From: Psychrobacillus sp. FSL K6-4046
GTDB lineage: Bacteria > Bacillota > Bacilli > Bacillales_A > Planococcaceae
Length of the DNA: 64,000 nt
Direction of reading: 5' to 3'
Assembly: GCF_038624605.1 (NCBI RefSeq)
Contig: NZ_CP152020.1
Coordinates: 868,001-932,000 of the forward strand
Part shown: positions 15,925 through 24,603 of the stretch, piece by piece
Position numbering within the stretch: position 1 is the stretch's first letter
Layout: each line of letters opens with the position of its first letter
Program-made: the position numbers and the translations under genes
Notes under the pieces: model-generated
Database searches by the model: none
Told to the model about the DNA's origin: nothing
The model's input: only the letters and a program-made list of their open reading frames with translations

Positions 15925-16212
15925 ATGTTAACTTCTTTGTTCGTTTTGGTGCTAGTTTTTGGGATACTAACTTTCATTCTTACTTTTAAACGATCTTGGA
16001 CATTTAACTTAATAATATGGGGCATTTATTTAGCTGTTATATTTGCACCAATATTCACTGTTGTGTATGCATTTATGTATGAGAACATATTCGAAAGCGG
16101 ATTGGCAGGAAGAGCATTCGTCCTGTTCGAAATAATTGCGCTTCTAATGGTCGTAGTTGGTTGTATTGGAATTATTAAAAAGAAAAAGATGAAATCTGAT
16201 GTTCAATTATAA
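15925..16212 (+). CDS. Small three-helix membrane protein, unknown
   Basis: 95 residues with three hydrophobic helices (from about residues 3-20, 28-48 and 66-84) and a basic tail KKKKMKSD. GGAGTG lies upstream of the ATG at 15925. No family recognised; stands alone. Low complexity of membrane segments limits any functional inference. Confidence 0.65.
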   Translation: MLTSLFVLVLVFGILTFILTFKRSWTFNLIIWGIYLAVIFAPIFTVVYAFMYENIFESGLAGRAFVLFEIIALLMVVVGCIGIIKKKKMKSDVQL

Positions 16213-16499
16213 ATCAGCTATTCACTAAAGGTGTAGAATAGGACTTACTATATGAATGTTAAATATGATAAAAGTTTAATCGTATTCAAGGATACTCTTG
16301 AGTACTTTTTTTATTAAGGCTATGTTAAAGATCAAGGTTGATTTTAGATACACATAAAAAAATGAGCTAGAATATTTTCTCCCGGCCCATGTTAATTTAA
16401 TATTATTTTTTACTAAAGTACCCGTCAGTTTAAGTACAATGCGTCACAAAGTACTGAATTATTGGTATGGATTTTCACCAGTTAAGCATATTCAGTGAC

Positions 16500-16886
16500 T
16501 TAAAAACTCTTTTCTACATGAAAAAAGGACTTTCTAACATAAAGTGTATAAATTAAGACGATTACTGACCAAATAAAATTACCAATAAACGGTTGTTGAT
16601 TATTTGAGAATAATAGAATATAGCTTATTAGACCAAATCCAAATGAATATAAAATCATTAACCAAAATCCCCATCTTTTTAAACGCATATAACCATTTAT
16701 GATGACAAGGGAAACAACTGCCAATATAATCCTAAATGGCTGTTCTGGAAAGTTTGGTAAACCAAACCTATCTGCTATGCCAAATTCCTCTGCATCTGGA
16801 TTAATAAATACGGCTGTGAAAATCAATACAACTGCACCGAAAATGTAAAAATAACTAATAAAAAATACTCCTAAAGGTCTTTTCAT
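16500..16886 (-). CDS. Four-helix membrane protein, unknown
   Basis: 128 residues with about four transmembrane helices (PLGVFFISYFYIFGAVVLIF; PFRIILAVVSLVIINGYM; GFWLMILYSFGFGLISYIL; FIWSVIVLIYTLYV). ATG at 16886 has GAGGGTG upstream. The pattern RLKRWGFWLMI resembles small DoxX-like or DUF2127-like integral proteins, without firm match. The following 100 bases hold no feature. Confidence 0.65.
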   Translation of the reverse strand: MKRPLGVFFISYFYIFGAVVLIFTAVFINPDAEEFGIADRFGLPNFPEQPFRIILAVVSLVIINGYMRLKRWGFWLMILYSFGFGLISYILLFSNNQQPFIGNFIWSVIVLIYTLYVRKSFFHVEKSF

Positions 16887-17025
16887 TTTTCACCCTCTTT
16901 ACACTGTTTAAATTTAATCCTTATCCCTTATCTTATTCACCCGACCTGCCCGTTAGTAAAAAGGCTCTACTCCTAATTGAAGTAAAGCACCCGTTAGTTG
17001 AATAAGAACATTATATTTCTACAAT

Positions 17026-17391
17026 TTATTCATTCCTAAAGTCATAAGTATCATCAATATCAATTTCTATACCATTAACAACAATCGTTCCATAATTTAT
17101 CCATCGAACTTCTTTAACATTTGGAGCCACTAAAAAAATGTTCTTTTTCAAATCCGATTTACTATCTTCAAGCACACCGACATATGTTACATCGTTATGG
17201 AATATTAGCCCTCCGTTAAAATAAACCGTTATTCTTTTCTCTCCATCTGGTGAAACATAAATACCTTCTTCATTATCCTCATCCACTTGTATACTACCTA
17301 ACTTTGGGTTTAATCCCTGATACATAAATACTATGCCAGACAAAATAGTTACTACAAAAAACATAATTAAAAGTTTTATTATCTTACTCAT
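17026..17391 (-). CDS. Membrane-anchored DUF5412-like protein
   Basis: 121 residues: N-terminal anchor (IIKLLIMFFVVTILSGIVFMY), then an extracellular beta-rich domain with SPDGEKRITVYFNGG, KKNIFLVAP..KEVRWINYGTIVVNGIEID and a final DTYDFRNE. This pattern is what I remember for the Bacillus DUF5412 family. GAGAGG precedes the ATG. Function unknown. Confidence 0.65.
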   Translation of the reverse strand: MSKIIKLLIMFFVVTILSGIVFMYQGLNPKLGSIQVDEDNEEGIYVSPDGEKRITVYFNGGLIFHNDVTYVGVLEDSKSDLKKNIFLVAPNVKEVRWINYGTIVVNGIEIDIDDTYDFRNE

Positions 17392-17724
17392 TTTTTAAAC
17401 CCTCTCCATAAAACAATTCATATTTGAAATCTATACAAATTTTCCATTTTATCCTAAGACGTTGTCATCAATCGAGAAGTTTCGATTTTGCTTCAATACT
17501 AATAGGTTTATAAAATTTCTTCTTCACCTAATCTGCGACTTTAGTTTAAGTGTAACATTTCACAATGCAAAACCAACCCTACTCTTTAACATAGCGCTTT
17601 ATTTATTACAAGTAGGGTTCGAATTTTATACTGTCAGTCAAAAGTATGATGCTTCTGTTATTTATATGTAGACCTTATACATGATAAGATGAATATAACA
17701 GGTAGGTTAGATGGAGGAGTTATA
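17392..17724. other. Intergenic region with a 9-bp inverted repeat
   Basis: No convincing gene. AACCCTACT (17575-17583) and AGTAGGGTT (17611-17619) are perfect inverted repeats 27 bases apart, about 110 bases before the histidine kinase start; they may be an operator or a large hairpin. Promoter elements were not identified with confidence. Confidence 0.4.
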
Positions 17725-18837
17725 ATGCAATCGAAGGAACTTTCCAATATAGAGCTATTGAAAGAAATAGCAGAGCTAATCAACGAAGAAACAGATATGG
17801 AACAAATGCTACAGGGAGCACTTCGTAAGCTTTTAGAGGGAACTATTTTTGAGACTGGATGGATTTTTTTCATTAATGAAAAAGGGAAGCAGGAGCTAAT
17901 TGTGCATGAAAACCTTCCCAAGTCACTTGAAAAAAATGATTGCCGACACTTGCAAAAGGGTGGCTGTTGGTGCGTGTCTCGATATAGAAATGGAGAATTA
18001 CAAAAGGCTTCTAACATAATAGAATGTCAGCGAATAGAAAATGCTCATAAAAAAGATGTAAATGAAGAGGGAATCACACATCATGCTACAGTACCTTTAC
18101 AATCTGGGCAGGAACGCTTTGGTTTGTTAAATGTAGCTACAGCGAATACTGTCCGTTTTGATGAAGGTGAGTTAGCCTTATTAGAATCTGTTGCATTTCA
18201 AATTGGATCAGCGATTAAAAGAATATTATTGACTAAGCAAGAGCAGCAGGTGGCGCTTGTTCAAGAGAGGAATAGACTTGCTCGCGATTTGCATGACTCT
18301 GTAAATCAGTTGCTTTTTTCAGTTACCTTGACTGCTCGAGGCGGCGTTGAAATGACAGACCAAGTCGAAGTAAAGGATACCTTTAAAGAGATTCAATATT
18401 TAACTCAGGAAGCACTAACCGAGATGAGAGCACTTATTTGGCAACTGCGCCCTAAGGGTCTAGAAACTGGAATTATAGAAGGGTTAAAGGGATACGGAGA
18501 TATTCTTGGATTATCCCTAAGCATAAAGGTAAAAGGAGTAATCCAACTTCCGGCAAAGGTAGAAGAGACTTTGTTCCGCATAACGCAAGAGGCACTAAAC
18601 AATATACGCAAACATTCTGGAGTGCTTAAGGCAGAAATTTATATGACAGTCACAACAACCGATGTGCTTTTAGTTGTAAAAGATGAGGGCTGTGGTTTTC
18701 ACATGAAGGATTTAAAATCACTTCCTTCAATAGGTCTGCAAAGCATGAAGGATCGAGCAAACTCGATTGGTGGTACAGTGGACTGGGTGACAGAAGTCAA
18801 CAAAGGGACAGAGATATTAGTAAGATTACCTTACTAG
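17725..18837 (+). CDS. NarL-type sensor histidine kinase with GAF domain
   Basis: About 370 residues, no transmembrane segment. N-terminal GAF domain (residues ~10-165) with several Cys/His (NDCRHLQKGGCWCVSRY), which might bind a cofactor. Then a HisKA_3 helix with the phospho-acceptor His in ERNRLARDLHDSVNQ, and an HATPase with N box ALNNIRKHSG, G box DEGCGF and GLQSMKDRANSIGG. ATG at 17725 follows GGAGG. The response-regulator gene begins 11 bases downstream. Cytosolic sensing of a small molecule, gas or redox state is plausible given the cysteines, but not proven. Confidence 0.9.
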   Translation: MQSKELSNIELLKEIAELINEETDMEQMLQGALRKLLEGTIFETGWIFFINEKGKQELIVHENLPKSLEKNDCRHLQKGGCWCVSRYRNGELQKASNIIECQRIENAHKKDVNEEGITHHATVPLQSGQERFGLLNVATANTVRFDEGELALLESVAFQIGSAIKRILLTKQEQQVALVQERNRLARDLHDSVNQLLFSVTLTARGGVEMTDQVEVKDTFKEIQYLTQEALTEMRALIWQLRPKGLETGIIEGLKGYGDILGLSLSIKVKGVIQLPAKVEETLFRITQEALNNIRKHSGVLKAEIYMTVTTTDVLLVVKDEGCGFHMKDLKSLPSIGLQSMKDRANSIGGTVDWVTEVNKGTEILVRLPY

Positions 18838-18848
18838 GGGGGATTGAA

Positions 18849-19496
18849 ATGATAAGAGTATTAATAGCTGATGATCACCATGTTGTTCGCAGAGGTTTAA
18901 TGTTTTTTTTGAAAACACAGAAGGATATGGATATCGTCGGAGAAGCAACTAATGGAAAAGAAGCTGTAGAACTGACCGAGGCTTTAAAGCCAGACATTAT
19001 TTTAATGGATTTAGTTATGCCAGAGATGGATGGAATACAAGCAACCAAAAGGATAAAAGCAGAATATCCTGATATTCAAATTCTGATGCTAACAAGCTTC
19101 TCGGATCGAGATCATGTCATCCCAGCTTTAAAGGCGGGAGCAGCAGGGTATCAGCTAAAGGATATTGAGCCGGACGACTTAGCTGACTGTATAAGAAAAA
19201 TTATGCGTGGAGAAAACACTATTCATCCTGAGGCAACTAGTCAGATGGAAAGAGAAAACGAGCCGAAAGAAGTGCTTCCACATGAGGAATATCCATTAAC
19301 CCCTAGGGAGCAGGATGTACTGTCAGAGCTTACAAAAGGCAAAAGTAACAGAGAGATAGCCTCGTCTTTATTTGTCACAGAAAAGACCGTAAAAACTCAT
19401 ATTTCGAATATATTTGGTAAGCTACACGTCCAGGATCGAACTCAGGCAGCACTATACGCAGTAAAGCATGGCCTAACAGAGTCGAGTGGGCAATAG
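18849..19496 (+). CDS. LuxR/NarL-family response regulator
   Basis: 215 residues. Receiver domain with acidic pocket (IADDHHVVRRG), phospho-Asp in DIILMDLVMPEMDG, Thr/Ser in LMLTSFSD and Lys in GYQLKDI. C-terminal LuxR helix-turn-helix (PLTPREQDVLSELTKGKSNR, then EIASSLFVTEKTVKTHISNI). Partner of the adjacent kinase. Target genes are not evident here. Confidence 0.94.
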   Translation: MIRVLIADDHHVVRRGLMFFLKTQKDMDIVGEATNGKEAVELTEALKPDIILMDLVMPEMDGIQATKRIKAEYPDIQILMLTSFSDRDHVIPALKAGAAGYQLKDIEPDDLADCIRKIMRGENTIHPEATSQMERENEPKEVLPHEEYPLTPREQDVLSELTKGKSNREIASSLFVTEKTVKTHISNIFGKLHVQDRTQAALYAVKHGLTESSGQ

Positions 19497-19521
19497 ATAT
19501 CCAATAACATTATAAAAATAG

Positions 19522-19552
19522 AAAGGAGTACTGTCATTTTAGTACTCCTTTT
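19522..19552. terminator. Bidirectional intrinsic terminator
   Basis: AAAGGAGTACT pairs with AGTACTCCTTT around an 8-base loop. Confidence 0.85.
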
Positions 19553-19632
19553 AAAGTAGCAATAAATTGAATTTTAAAAACGATAACCTAATACATTTAT
19601 TTCAAGGCTGAAAAATGTCTACTTTTATTGTT

Positions 19633-20181
19633 TTATAGTGGCTTTTCCTGAGAGTCTATTTGACCAATAGTTAATATTTTTTTTCTTTTCTCAATAGCCT
19701 CAATTACTCCATCTGAAATTTCCTTGTGTGTTAACCACCTTGAATGGTTACCTTCTATGAAAAATCCCAATTGAACTTGATGATAGGAACAATTTTTAGG
19801 CAGTATAGCTTCTCGTTTAACTTTTTTTAAATCCGAGCTACTCCCTAAAATATGAATTAAATCCCACCTACTTTTACTAATGGAAACCTCCGCTGCAATT
19901 ATTTTAAGTGCCTCTGGAGCAGTCGAGTGTATCCAAGCTACCACAATATCAATCCCACCGTTTTCACTAATTGTTGTATGCACCTTCTTTTGTAATTCAG
20001 CATTATTGTTATAGTTAAGAAGAAGTGGAGTTATATGATTATTTAAGTCTGTTTGTTCTATTAAATCTTTCATGCGTTTGGGATTCCTAGCGATAATCGA
20101 AACATGATACCCCTGATCTAATAACCAGAGGGAGACTCTGGATAGCATCCCAGTTCCACCGACTACTAAAGCATGTTTCAT
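19633..20181 (-). CDS. Short NAD(P)-binding Rossmann-fold protein
   Basis: 182 residues. N-terminal nucleotide-binding GGTGMLSRVSLWLLDQGY motif (VVGGTGMLS) and a second strand ending IARNP give a Rossmann fold like short-chain dehydrogenases, but the catalytic Tyr-x-x-x-Lys is not evident. Length is shorter than typical SDR enzymes (~250), so it may act as a reductase-like binding protein. AAGGAGGAG precedes the ATG. Substrate unknown. Confidence 0.75.
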   Translation of the reverse strand: MKHALVVGGTGMLSRVSLWLLDQGYHVSIIARNPKRMKDLIEQTDLNNHITPLLLNYNNNAELQKKVHTTISENGGIDIVVAWIHSTAPEALKIIAAEVSISKSRWDLIHILGSSSDLKKVKREAILPKNCSYHQVQLGFFIEGNHSRWLTHKEISDGVIEAIEKRKKILTIGQIDSQEKPL

Positions 20182-20262
20182 GATATTTTCTCCTCCTTAC
20201 TATACAATTGTTCGATAGAAAAACGTTTCTGCCCGATGCAAAAACGTCTCATTTCAGTTGCA

Positions 20263-21087
20263 CTATGAATTAAATAAGGTTCCATGTAGTGCTTCCATAT
20301 AACGGGTGGCAGATCTTAGTACATTTTGCTTGGCCTCTTCTTTAATGACACGATGAAAGGCATCATATAAACGCGCAAACTTCAATTCTTTTATCCTAGT
20401 GGAAATCCTTTCTACAGTCGTTTCTGGAAGGGGGATAAAGTTTGGATAACTGTACATAAAGCTTACCCATGAAAGGTCAGCTACGACACGAATGATATCC
20501 CCAGTCATTAAAATCCCGCTTTGGTTATCTCCATTTTTCCATTCTAAAACTGTTCCACCTTTAAAATGGCCACCAATTCTATGAAGGATGATTCCTTCTT
20601 TTAATTCAAGTGACTCACCAGACCAAAAAACTATTCGCTCACTTGGTCTCATAACCCATTCTTGGTCATCTTCATGAATGTAAATTGGAGCGTTAAAGGC
20701 TTCAGCCCATTCTACTTGGCTAGAGTAGTAATGTGGATGAGATAAAGCTATTGCATCAATTCCACCTAAGTCTTCTATTTTGCTAATCGTTTTTTCATCA
20801 ATATAAGAAATACAATCCCACAATAAATTAAAATTCTTGTCTTGTATCAAATAGGCTGTTTGACCAATTCCAAAACTGGGACAAGTGTTTATGCTGTATA
20901 GTCCTTCTTCTTCGATATTAATAGTATTTTTGTATTGGCCTTCTTTAATCATAGATTCTAATGTGGTCCAATTTTGTCCATTAGAACTAATAAATTGTCT
21001 TTCTTCACTGCAAATTATACATTCATTTGGTTTCTCTAAAGAATTTTCATACTGAACTCCGCATGTCTTACAAACATATTTATCCAA
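20263..21087 (-). CDS. MBL-fold hydrolase with N-terminal zinc ribbon
   Basis: 274 residues. N-terminal rubredoxin-like ribbon CKTCGVQYE..CIICSE (four Cys). Then a metallo-beta-lactamase fold: SHPHYYSSQVEW replaces the usual HxHxDH, keeping two His but lacking Asp and the third His; later metal ligands are plausible in RIGGHFKGG and MTGDII. The altered motif suggests a one-metal or non-canonical enzyme. TTG start at 21087 with GAGGG upstream. Function unknown. Confidence 0.8.
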   Translation of the reverse strand: MDKYVCKTCGVQYENSLEKPNECIICSEERQFISSNGQNWTTLESMIKEGQYKNTINIEEEGLYSINTCPSFGIGQTAYLIQDKNFNLLWDCISYIDEKTISKIEDLGGIDAIALSHPHYYSSQVEWAEAFNAPIYIHEDDQEWVMRPSERIVFWSGESLELKEGIILHRIGGHFKGGTVLEWKNGDNQSGILMTGDIIRVVADLSWVSFMYSYPNFIPLPETTVERISTRIKELKFARLYDAFHRVIKEEAKQNVLRSATRYMEALHGTLFNS

Positions 21088-21271
21088 AATAATCCCTCTT
21101 CTCTTAAAAAATATTATTTATTTTGCTTGTTCTGATATATCTTGTAATTGAATTGTATCACTATAAATAATGCGCTACTCTCATGCTTTTGATTGAAAAT
21201 TCAACCATTGTCGACAGATTTAAGAGAAGATTGGGAGTATATTGTTTCAGAGAAATTTAACTAATTGCAAA

Positions 21272-21284
21272 AAAACGACCCTCT
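21272..21284 (-). other. Distal arm of the terminator split by the IS1182 element
   Basis: AAAACGACCCTCT here is complementary (one mismatch) to AGAGAGTCGTTTT at 22997-23009. The two arms flank the IS and would rejoin as the hairpin terminator of the minus-strand CNNM gene. Confidence 0.65.
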
Positions 21285-21320
21285 AAAAAGGAGGGCACTG
21301 AAAAAGTCAATGAAATTACT

Positions 21321-21358
21321 AAAGCGATTGCGTGAACCTGTTCACGCAATCGCTTTTT
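21321..21358 (+). terminator. Hairpin terminator at the left end of the IS1182 element
   Basis: AAAGCGATTGCGTGAA pairs perfectly with TTCACGCAATCGCTTT, followed by TTT. It would block read-through transcription into the transposase gene. Confidence 0.88.
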
Positions 21359-21419
21359 CTTTATCTTACATCCTCTTATCATAGTATAATGAGTAAAACT
21401 AACTAGAGGTGACGCAACC

Positions 21420-22880
21420 ATGATTTCCAAACAAGAAACACTAAATTTGAGCCCTTATATAAGTTTGTATGATTTAGTTATCCCAAAAGATAATATGCTT
21501 CGCCAAATCAACGAGCTCGTCGATTTTTCATTTATCTTAGACGAATTAAAATCAAAATATTGTTTGGATAATGGTAGAAATGCGATTCCACCTATTCGTA
21601 TGTTCAAATATTTACTGTTGAAAGCCATACATGACCTATCAGATGCCGATCTCGTAGAGCGTTCAAAATTCGATATGTCGTTTAAATATTTTCTAGATAT
21701 GTCACCAGAAGAAGAAGTCATTGATTCCAGTTCTCTTACAAAATTTCGCCGCCTTCGTCTCCAAGACATGAATCTATTAGATTTACTCATTGGAAAGACG
21801 GTTGAAATTGCGTTGGAAAAAGGGCTTATCACCAGTAAAACCGTTATTGTCGATGCAACTCACACAAAAGCTCGTTATAATCAAAAATCACCAAAAGAGT
21901 TTTTACAAGAAAAATCAAAAAATGTGCGTAAAACGGTTTACCAACTCGAGGAAGAGATGGTCGGAAAGTTTCCTAAAAAGCCAACTTCAAATGAAGTGAC
22001 GGAGGAATTGGATTATTGCCGCCGAGTTGTGGAAGTCGTCGAAACACAATCAAAAGTAGCACAAATCCCCGCTGTGAAAGAAAAATTAAATGTCTTAAAA
22101 GAAGTCATCGATGATTACGATACACAGTTGGGTCATTCAAAAGATCCTGATGCGCGTGTCGGACATAAATCGGCAGACTCGGCTTTCTTTGGATTCAAAA
22201 CGCATATCGCGATGAGTGATGAACGAATTATCACAGCCGCGATTGTAACAACTGGTGAAAAAAGTGATGGTCAATATCTTCAAGAATTAGTAGAGAAAAG
22301 TAAAGGGACAGGGATGGACATCGAGACGATCATTGGAGACACGGCTTATTCAGGCAAAGATAATTTACAATACGCCAAATCGGAAGAACTTCAATTAATT
22401 TCAAAATTAAATCCCGTTATCACAAATGGTAACGGTCAAAGAAAAATTGCATTTGATTTTAATAAAGATGCCGGTATGTTTGTGTGCCCAGTCGGGCACA
22501 TGGCGATTCGAAAAGCACGGACTGGAAAGAAAAATGAAAATCAAAATCAAAAAATCACCTTTTATTTTGACATCGAAAAATGTAAAGTTTGTCCAATGCG
22601 TGAAGGCTGCTATATAGAAGGTGCGAAAAGTAAAACGTATAGCATCTCATTGAAATCAAATGAACATGAAGAACAAGCGGCCTTCCAAGAAACTGAGGCC
22701 TTCAAAGAACTAGCCAAAAAACGCTATAAAATTGAGGCGAAAAATAGTGAGATTAAAAATCCGCACGGCTATAAAACGGCAAAATCAGCGGGTTTATTTG
22801 GCATGGAAATACAAGGTGCCACAACGATATTCGCTGTCAACCTGAAACGAATCATGAAACTACTAAATGAAAAAGAGTAA
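21420..22880 (+). CDS. IS1182-family transposase
   Basis: 486 residues, full length. N-terminal DUF772 region (NAIPPIRMFKYLLLKAIHDLSD), central DDE domain (VIVDATHTKARY for the first Asp, IIGDTAYSGKDN for the second), a Cys-rich region (CKVCPMREGC) and C-terminal EAKNSEIKNPHGYKTAKSAG with the Glu. ATG at 21420 has AGAGGTG 8 bases upstream. No internal stop, so likely active. Confidence 0.95.
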   Translation: MISKQETLNLSPYISLYDLVIPKDNMLRQINELVDFSFILDELKSKYCLDNGRNAIPPIRMFKYLLLKAIHDLSDADLVERSKFDMSFKYFLDMSPEEEVIDSSSLTKFRRLRLQDMNLLDLLIGKTVEIALEKGLITSKTVIVDATHTKARYNQKSPKEFLQEKSKNVRKTVYQLEEEMVGKFPKKPTSNEVTEELDYCRRVVEVVETQSKVAQIPAVKEKLNVLKEVIDDYDTQLGHSKDPDARVGHKSADSAFFGFKTHIAMSDERIITAAIVTTGEKSDGQYLQELVEKSKGTGMDIETIIGDTAYSGKDNLQYAKSEELQLISKLNPVITNGNGQRKIAFDFNKDAGMFVCPVGHMAIRKARTGKKNENQNQKITFYFDIEKCKVCPMREGCYIEGAKSKTYSISLKSNEHEEQAAFQETEAFKELAKKRYKIEAKNSEIKNPHGYKTAKSAGLFGMEIQGATTIFAVNLKRIMKLLNEKE

Positions 22881-22893
22881 GAAATAGACAATG

Positions 22894-22940
22894 AAATAAG
22901 GCACTTTCCGTTCGAATTGAACAGAAAGTGCCTTATTTTT
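22894..22940 (+). terminator. Hairpin terminator at the right end of the IS1182 element
   Basis: AATAAGGCACTTTC and GAAAGTGCCTTATT form a long stem followed by TTT. Confidence 0.88.
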
Positions 22941-22996
22941 GGTTGAAAAACCAATTAGATTTTAAAACTCGTTAGTTTTTCAGTGCCCTCCTAAAA

Positions 22997-23009
22997 AGAG
23001 AGTCGTTTT
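22997..23009 (-). other. Proximal arm of the split terminator
   Basis: AGAGAGTCGTTTT, the partner of 21272-21284. It lies about 33 bases beyond the CNNM stop codon, the normal place for its terminator. Confidence 0.65.
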
Positions 23010-23042
23010 CTATATCGATTATATTTAAGTATGATGTATTAA

Positions 23043-24386
23043 TTATTCATCTATGGATTCTTTTAGTTCCTCATCCTCTTGATCTTCCGGAACTTTGACA
23101 ACTTCTAGATATTGAATGTGATGACCGTCGATTTCTTTGACAGTAAATTCGTAACCTTGTTCTAGGAGCTTTTCACCACTGACCACATCGTAGCTTTTTG
23201 TCATAAACCACCCACCAATAGTATCGATATCTTCTTCATCAATATTAATATTTAGTAAGTCATTTAAGCTTTCGATTAACATCTTAGCGTCAATAATATA
23301 ATGGTTTTCAGCAACCTTTTGAACCTCAGGCAGCTCATCTGTGTCAAACTCGTCGCGAATATCGCCTACGATTTCCTCGATGATATCTTCAATCGTGACA
23401 AGACCAGAAGTTCCTCCGTATTCATCCATTAAGATGGCCATGTGAATACGTTCACGTTGAATTTTAAGTAATAAATCAGCGATAGGCATGTTTTCAATTA
23501 CTCGAATAATTGGCTGCATGTAGTCAGCTACCGGAGTAGTGGCGTTAGCAGGATCTCGTATAAAGGCAGTTAAAAGATTTTTCATATTAACAAGTCCTAT
23601 AATATGGTCTTTATCTCCATCAGTTACAGGATATCTTGTAAACTGTTCGACACCTACGACTTCAAAAACCTCACTAAGGGTTAAATCCTTATCGATGGAA
23701 GTAATTTCAGTTCTAGGAACCATAATTTCTTTTGCGATACGATCATCAAATTCGAAAATTTTGTTTACATACTTATACTCTGCTTGATTGATTTCTCCAC
23801 CCTTAAAACTGTCCGAAAGAATCATTCGTAATTCTTCCTCGGAATGGGCTACTTCTGATTCTGAAACAGGCTCTAATCCAAACACCTTGGTCGCTAAGAA
23901 ACGTGCCGATCCATTCATACCATGGATTACCGGATACATAATTTTGTCAAATATGACTAGTGGCTTAGCAACTGCCAATGTAATCTGTTCAGATCGTTGA
24001 ATAGCAAATGTTTTAGGGGTTAATTCTCCAACTACTACATGTATATATGTTACTAATGAGAACGCAATGATAAATGAAAGTAAAGAAGAAACACTTTCTG
24101 GAAGCTCAAAATACTCAAATGCTGGATGTAAGATTCTTTCTATAGTTGGTTCTCCCAACCACCCTAATCCTAAAGCGGTGATTGTAATACCTAACTGACA
24201 GGCAGATAGATATTCGTCCAAATTGGAAACAACCTTCTTAGCATTAATAGCTTTTTTGTTTCCTTCAGCTAAAAGCTGATCGATTCTTGTTGTTCTTACT
24301 TTTACTATTGCAAATTCACTTGCAACAAAAAATGCAGTGAAAGCGATTAAGACAGCAAAAGCTGTCAACCGTATGGCTATGTCCAA
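23043..24386 (-). CDS. CNNM/CorC-type transporter with CBS domains (MpfA/YhdP-like)
   Basis: 447 residues. N-terminal CNNM domain with about four membrane helices (AVLIAFTAFFVASEFAIVKV; CQLGITITALGLGWLGEPT; HVVVGELTPKTFAI), then two CBS domains (IAKEIMVPRTEI.. onward) and a C-terminal CorC_HlyC domain. B. subtilis MpfA (YhdP) of this family protects against excess magnesium, probably as an efflux system. The TTG at 24386 starts a protein aligning with MpfA at residue 1, but it has no good ribosome site of its own; an 11-codon leader with a perfect AGGAGG ends 4 bases upstream. The downstream terminator is split by an IS. Confidence 0.9.
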   Translation of the reverse strand: MDIAIRLTAFAVLIAFTAFFVASEFAIVKVRTTRIDQLLAEGNKKAINAKKVVSNLDEYLSACQLGITITALGLGWLGEPTIERILHPAFEYFELPESVSSLLSFIIAFSLVTYIHVVVGELTPKTFAIQRSEQITLAVAKPLVIFDKIMYPVIHGMNGSARFLATKVFGLEPVSESEVAHSEEELRMILSDSFKGGEINQAEYKYVNKIFEFDDRIAKEIMVPRTEITSIDKDLTLSEVFEVVGVEQFTRYPVTDGDKDHIIGLVNMKNLLTAFIRDPANATTPVADYMQPIIRVIENMPIADLLLKIQRERIHMAILMDEYGGTSGLVTIEDIIEEIVGDIRDEFDTDELPEVQKVAENHYIIDAKMLIESLNDLLNINIDEEDIDTIGGWFMTKSYDVVSGEKLLEQGYEFTVKEIDGHHIQYLEVVKVPEDQEDEELKESIDE

Positions 24387-24390
24387 ATAA

Positions 24391-24426
24391 TTACTTTGTC
24401 CCTAACCCAAATGGGGGGTAGAACAA
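24391..24426 (-). CDS. Putative leader peptide with Pro-Pro, upstream of the CNNM gene
   Basis: AGGAGG at 24440-24435 (complement) is followed 8 bases later by TTG and a frame encoding MFYPPFGLGTK, with stop TAA 4 bases before the CNNM start. The same sequence folds into a hairpin with ACTTTGT/ACAAAGT arms. Ribosomes would load on the leader and reach the main gene by coupling. A regulatory role, for example stalling at Pro-Pro in response to magnesium or proline supply as for mgtL-type leaders, is inference. Confidence 0.5.
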   Translation of the reverse strand: MFYPPFGLGTK

Positions 24427-24603
24427 AGTGTACACCTCCTGTTTTCTAAAAAAATAGTTTCTAGGTTTAATAATAAAATATATAAAAAGAAATTACAAAT
24501 CTTTATTCTTTAGGTTGCGACTTCATATTTCCCCCTGTAATCTTGAGATATAGTTTTCCTATTTGTTAGATAATTTTAATGAACTAGGGGGTATGGAAAA
24601 ATA

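Larger units (their letters stand above)
21289..22992 (+). mobile_element. IS1182-family insertion sequence
   Basis: About 1.7 kb. Terminal inverted repeats AGGAGGGCACTGAAAAA at both ends (21289 inward, and 22992 inward on the complement). One transposase gene with hairpin terminators near both ends. No ordinary target duplication is seen; the element sits in the loop of a host terminator, so the exact boundary to host bases (AGG/CCT) is ambiguous by a few bases. Confidence 0.88.

Noticed and set aside
17462-17671. 69-codon frame upstream of the histidine kinase
   Set aside because: No ribosome site and biased Phe/Leu/Asn composition typical of AT-rich non-coding DNA.
24387-24600. M-box magnesium riboswitch upstream of the CNNM gene
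   Set aside because: The leader is too short and shows a small hairpin and leader frame, not the conserved M-box core.
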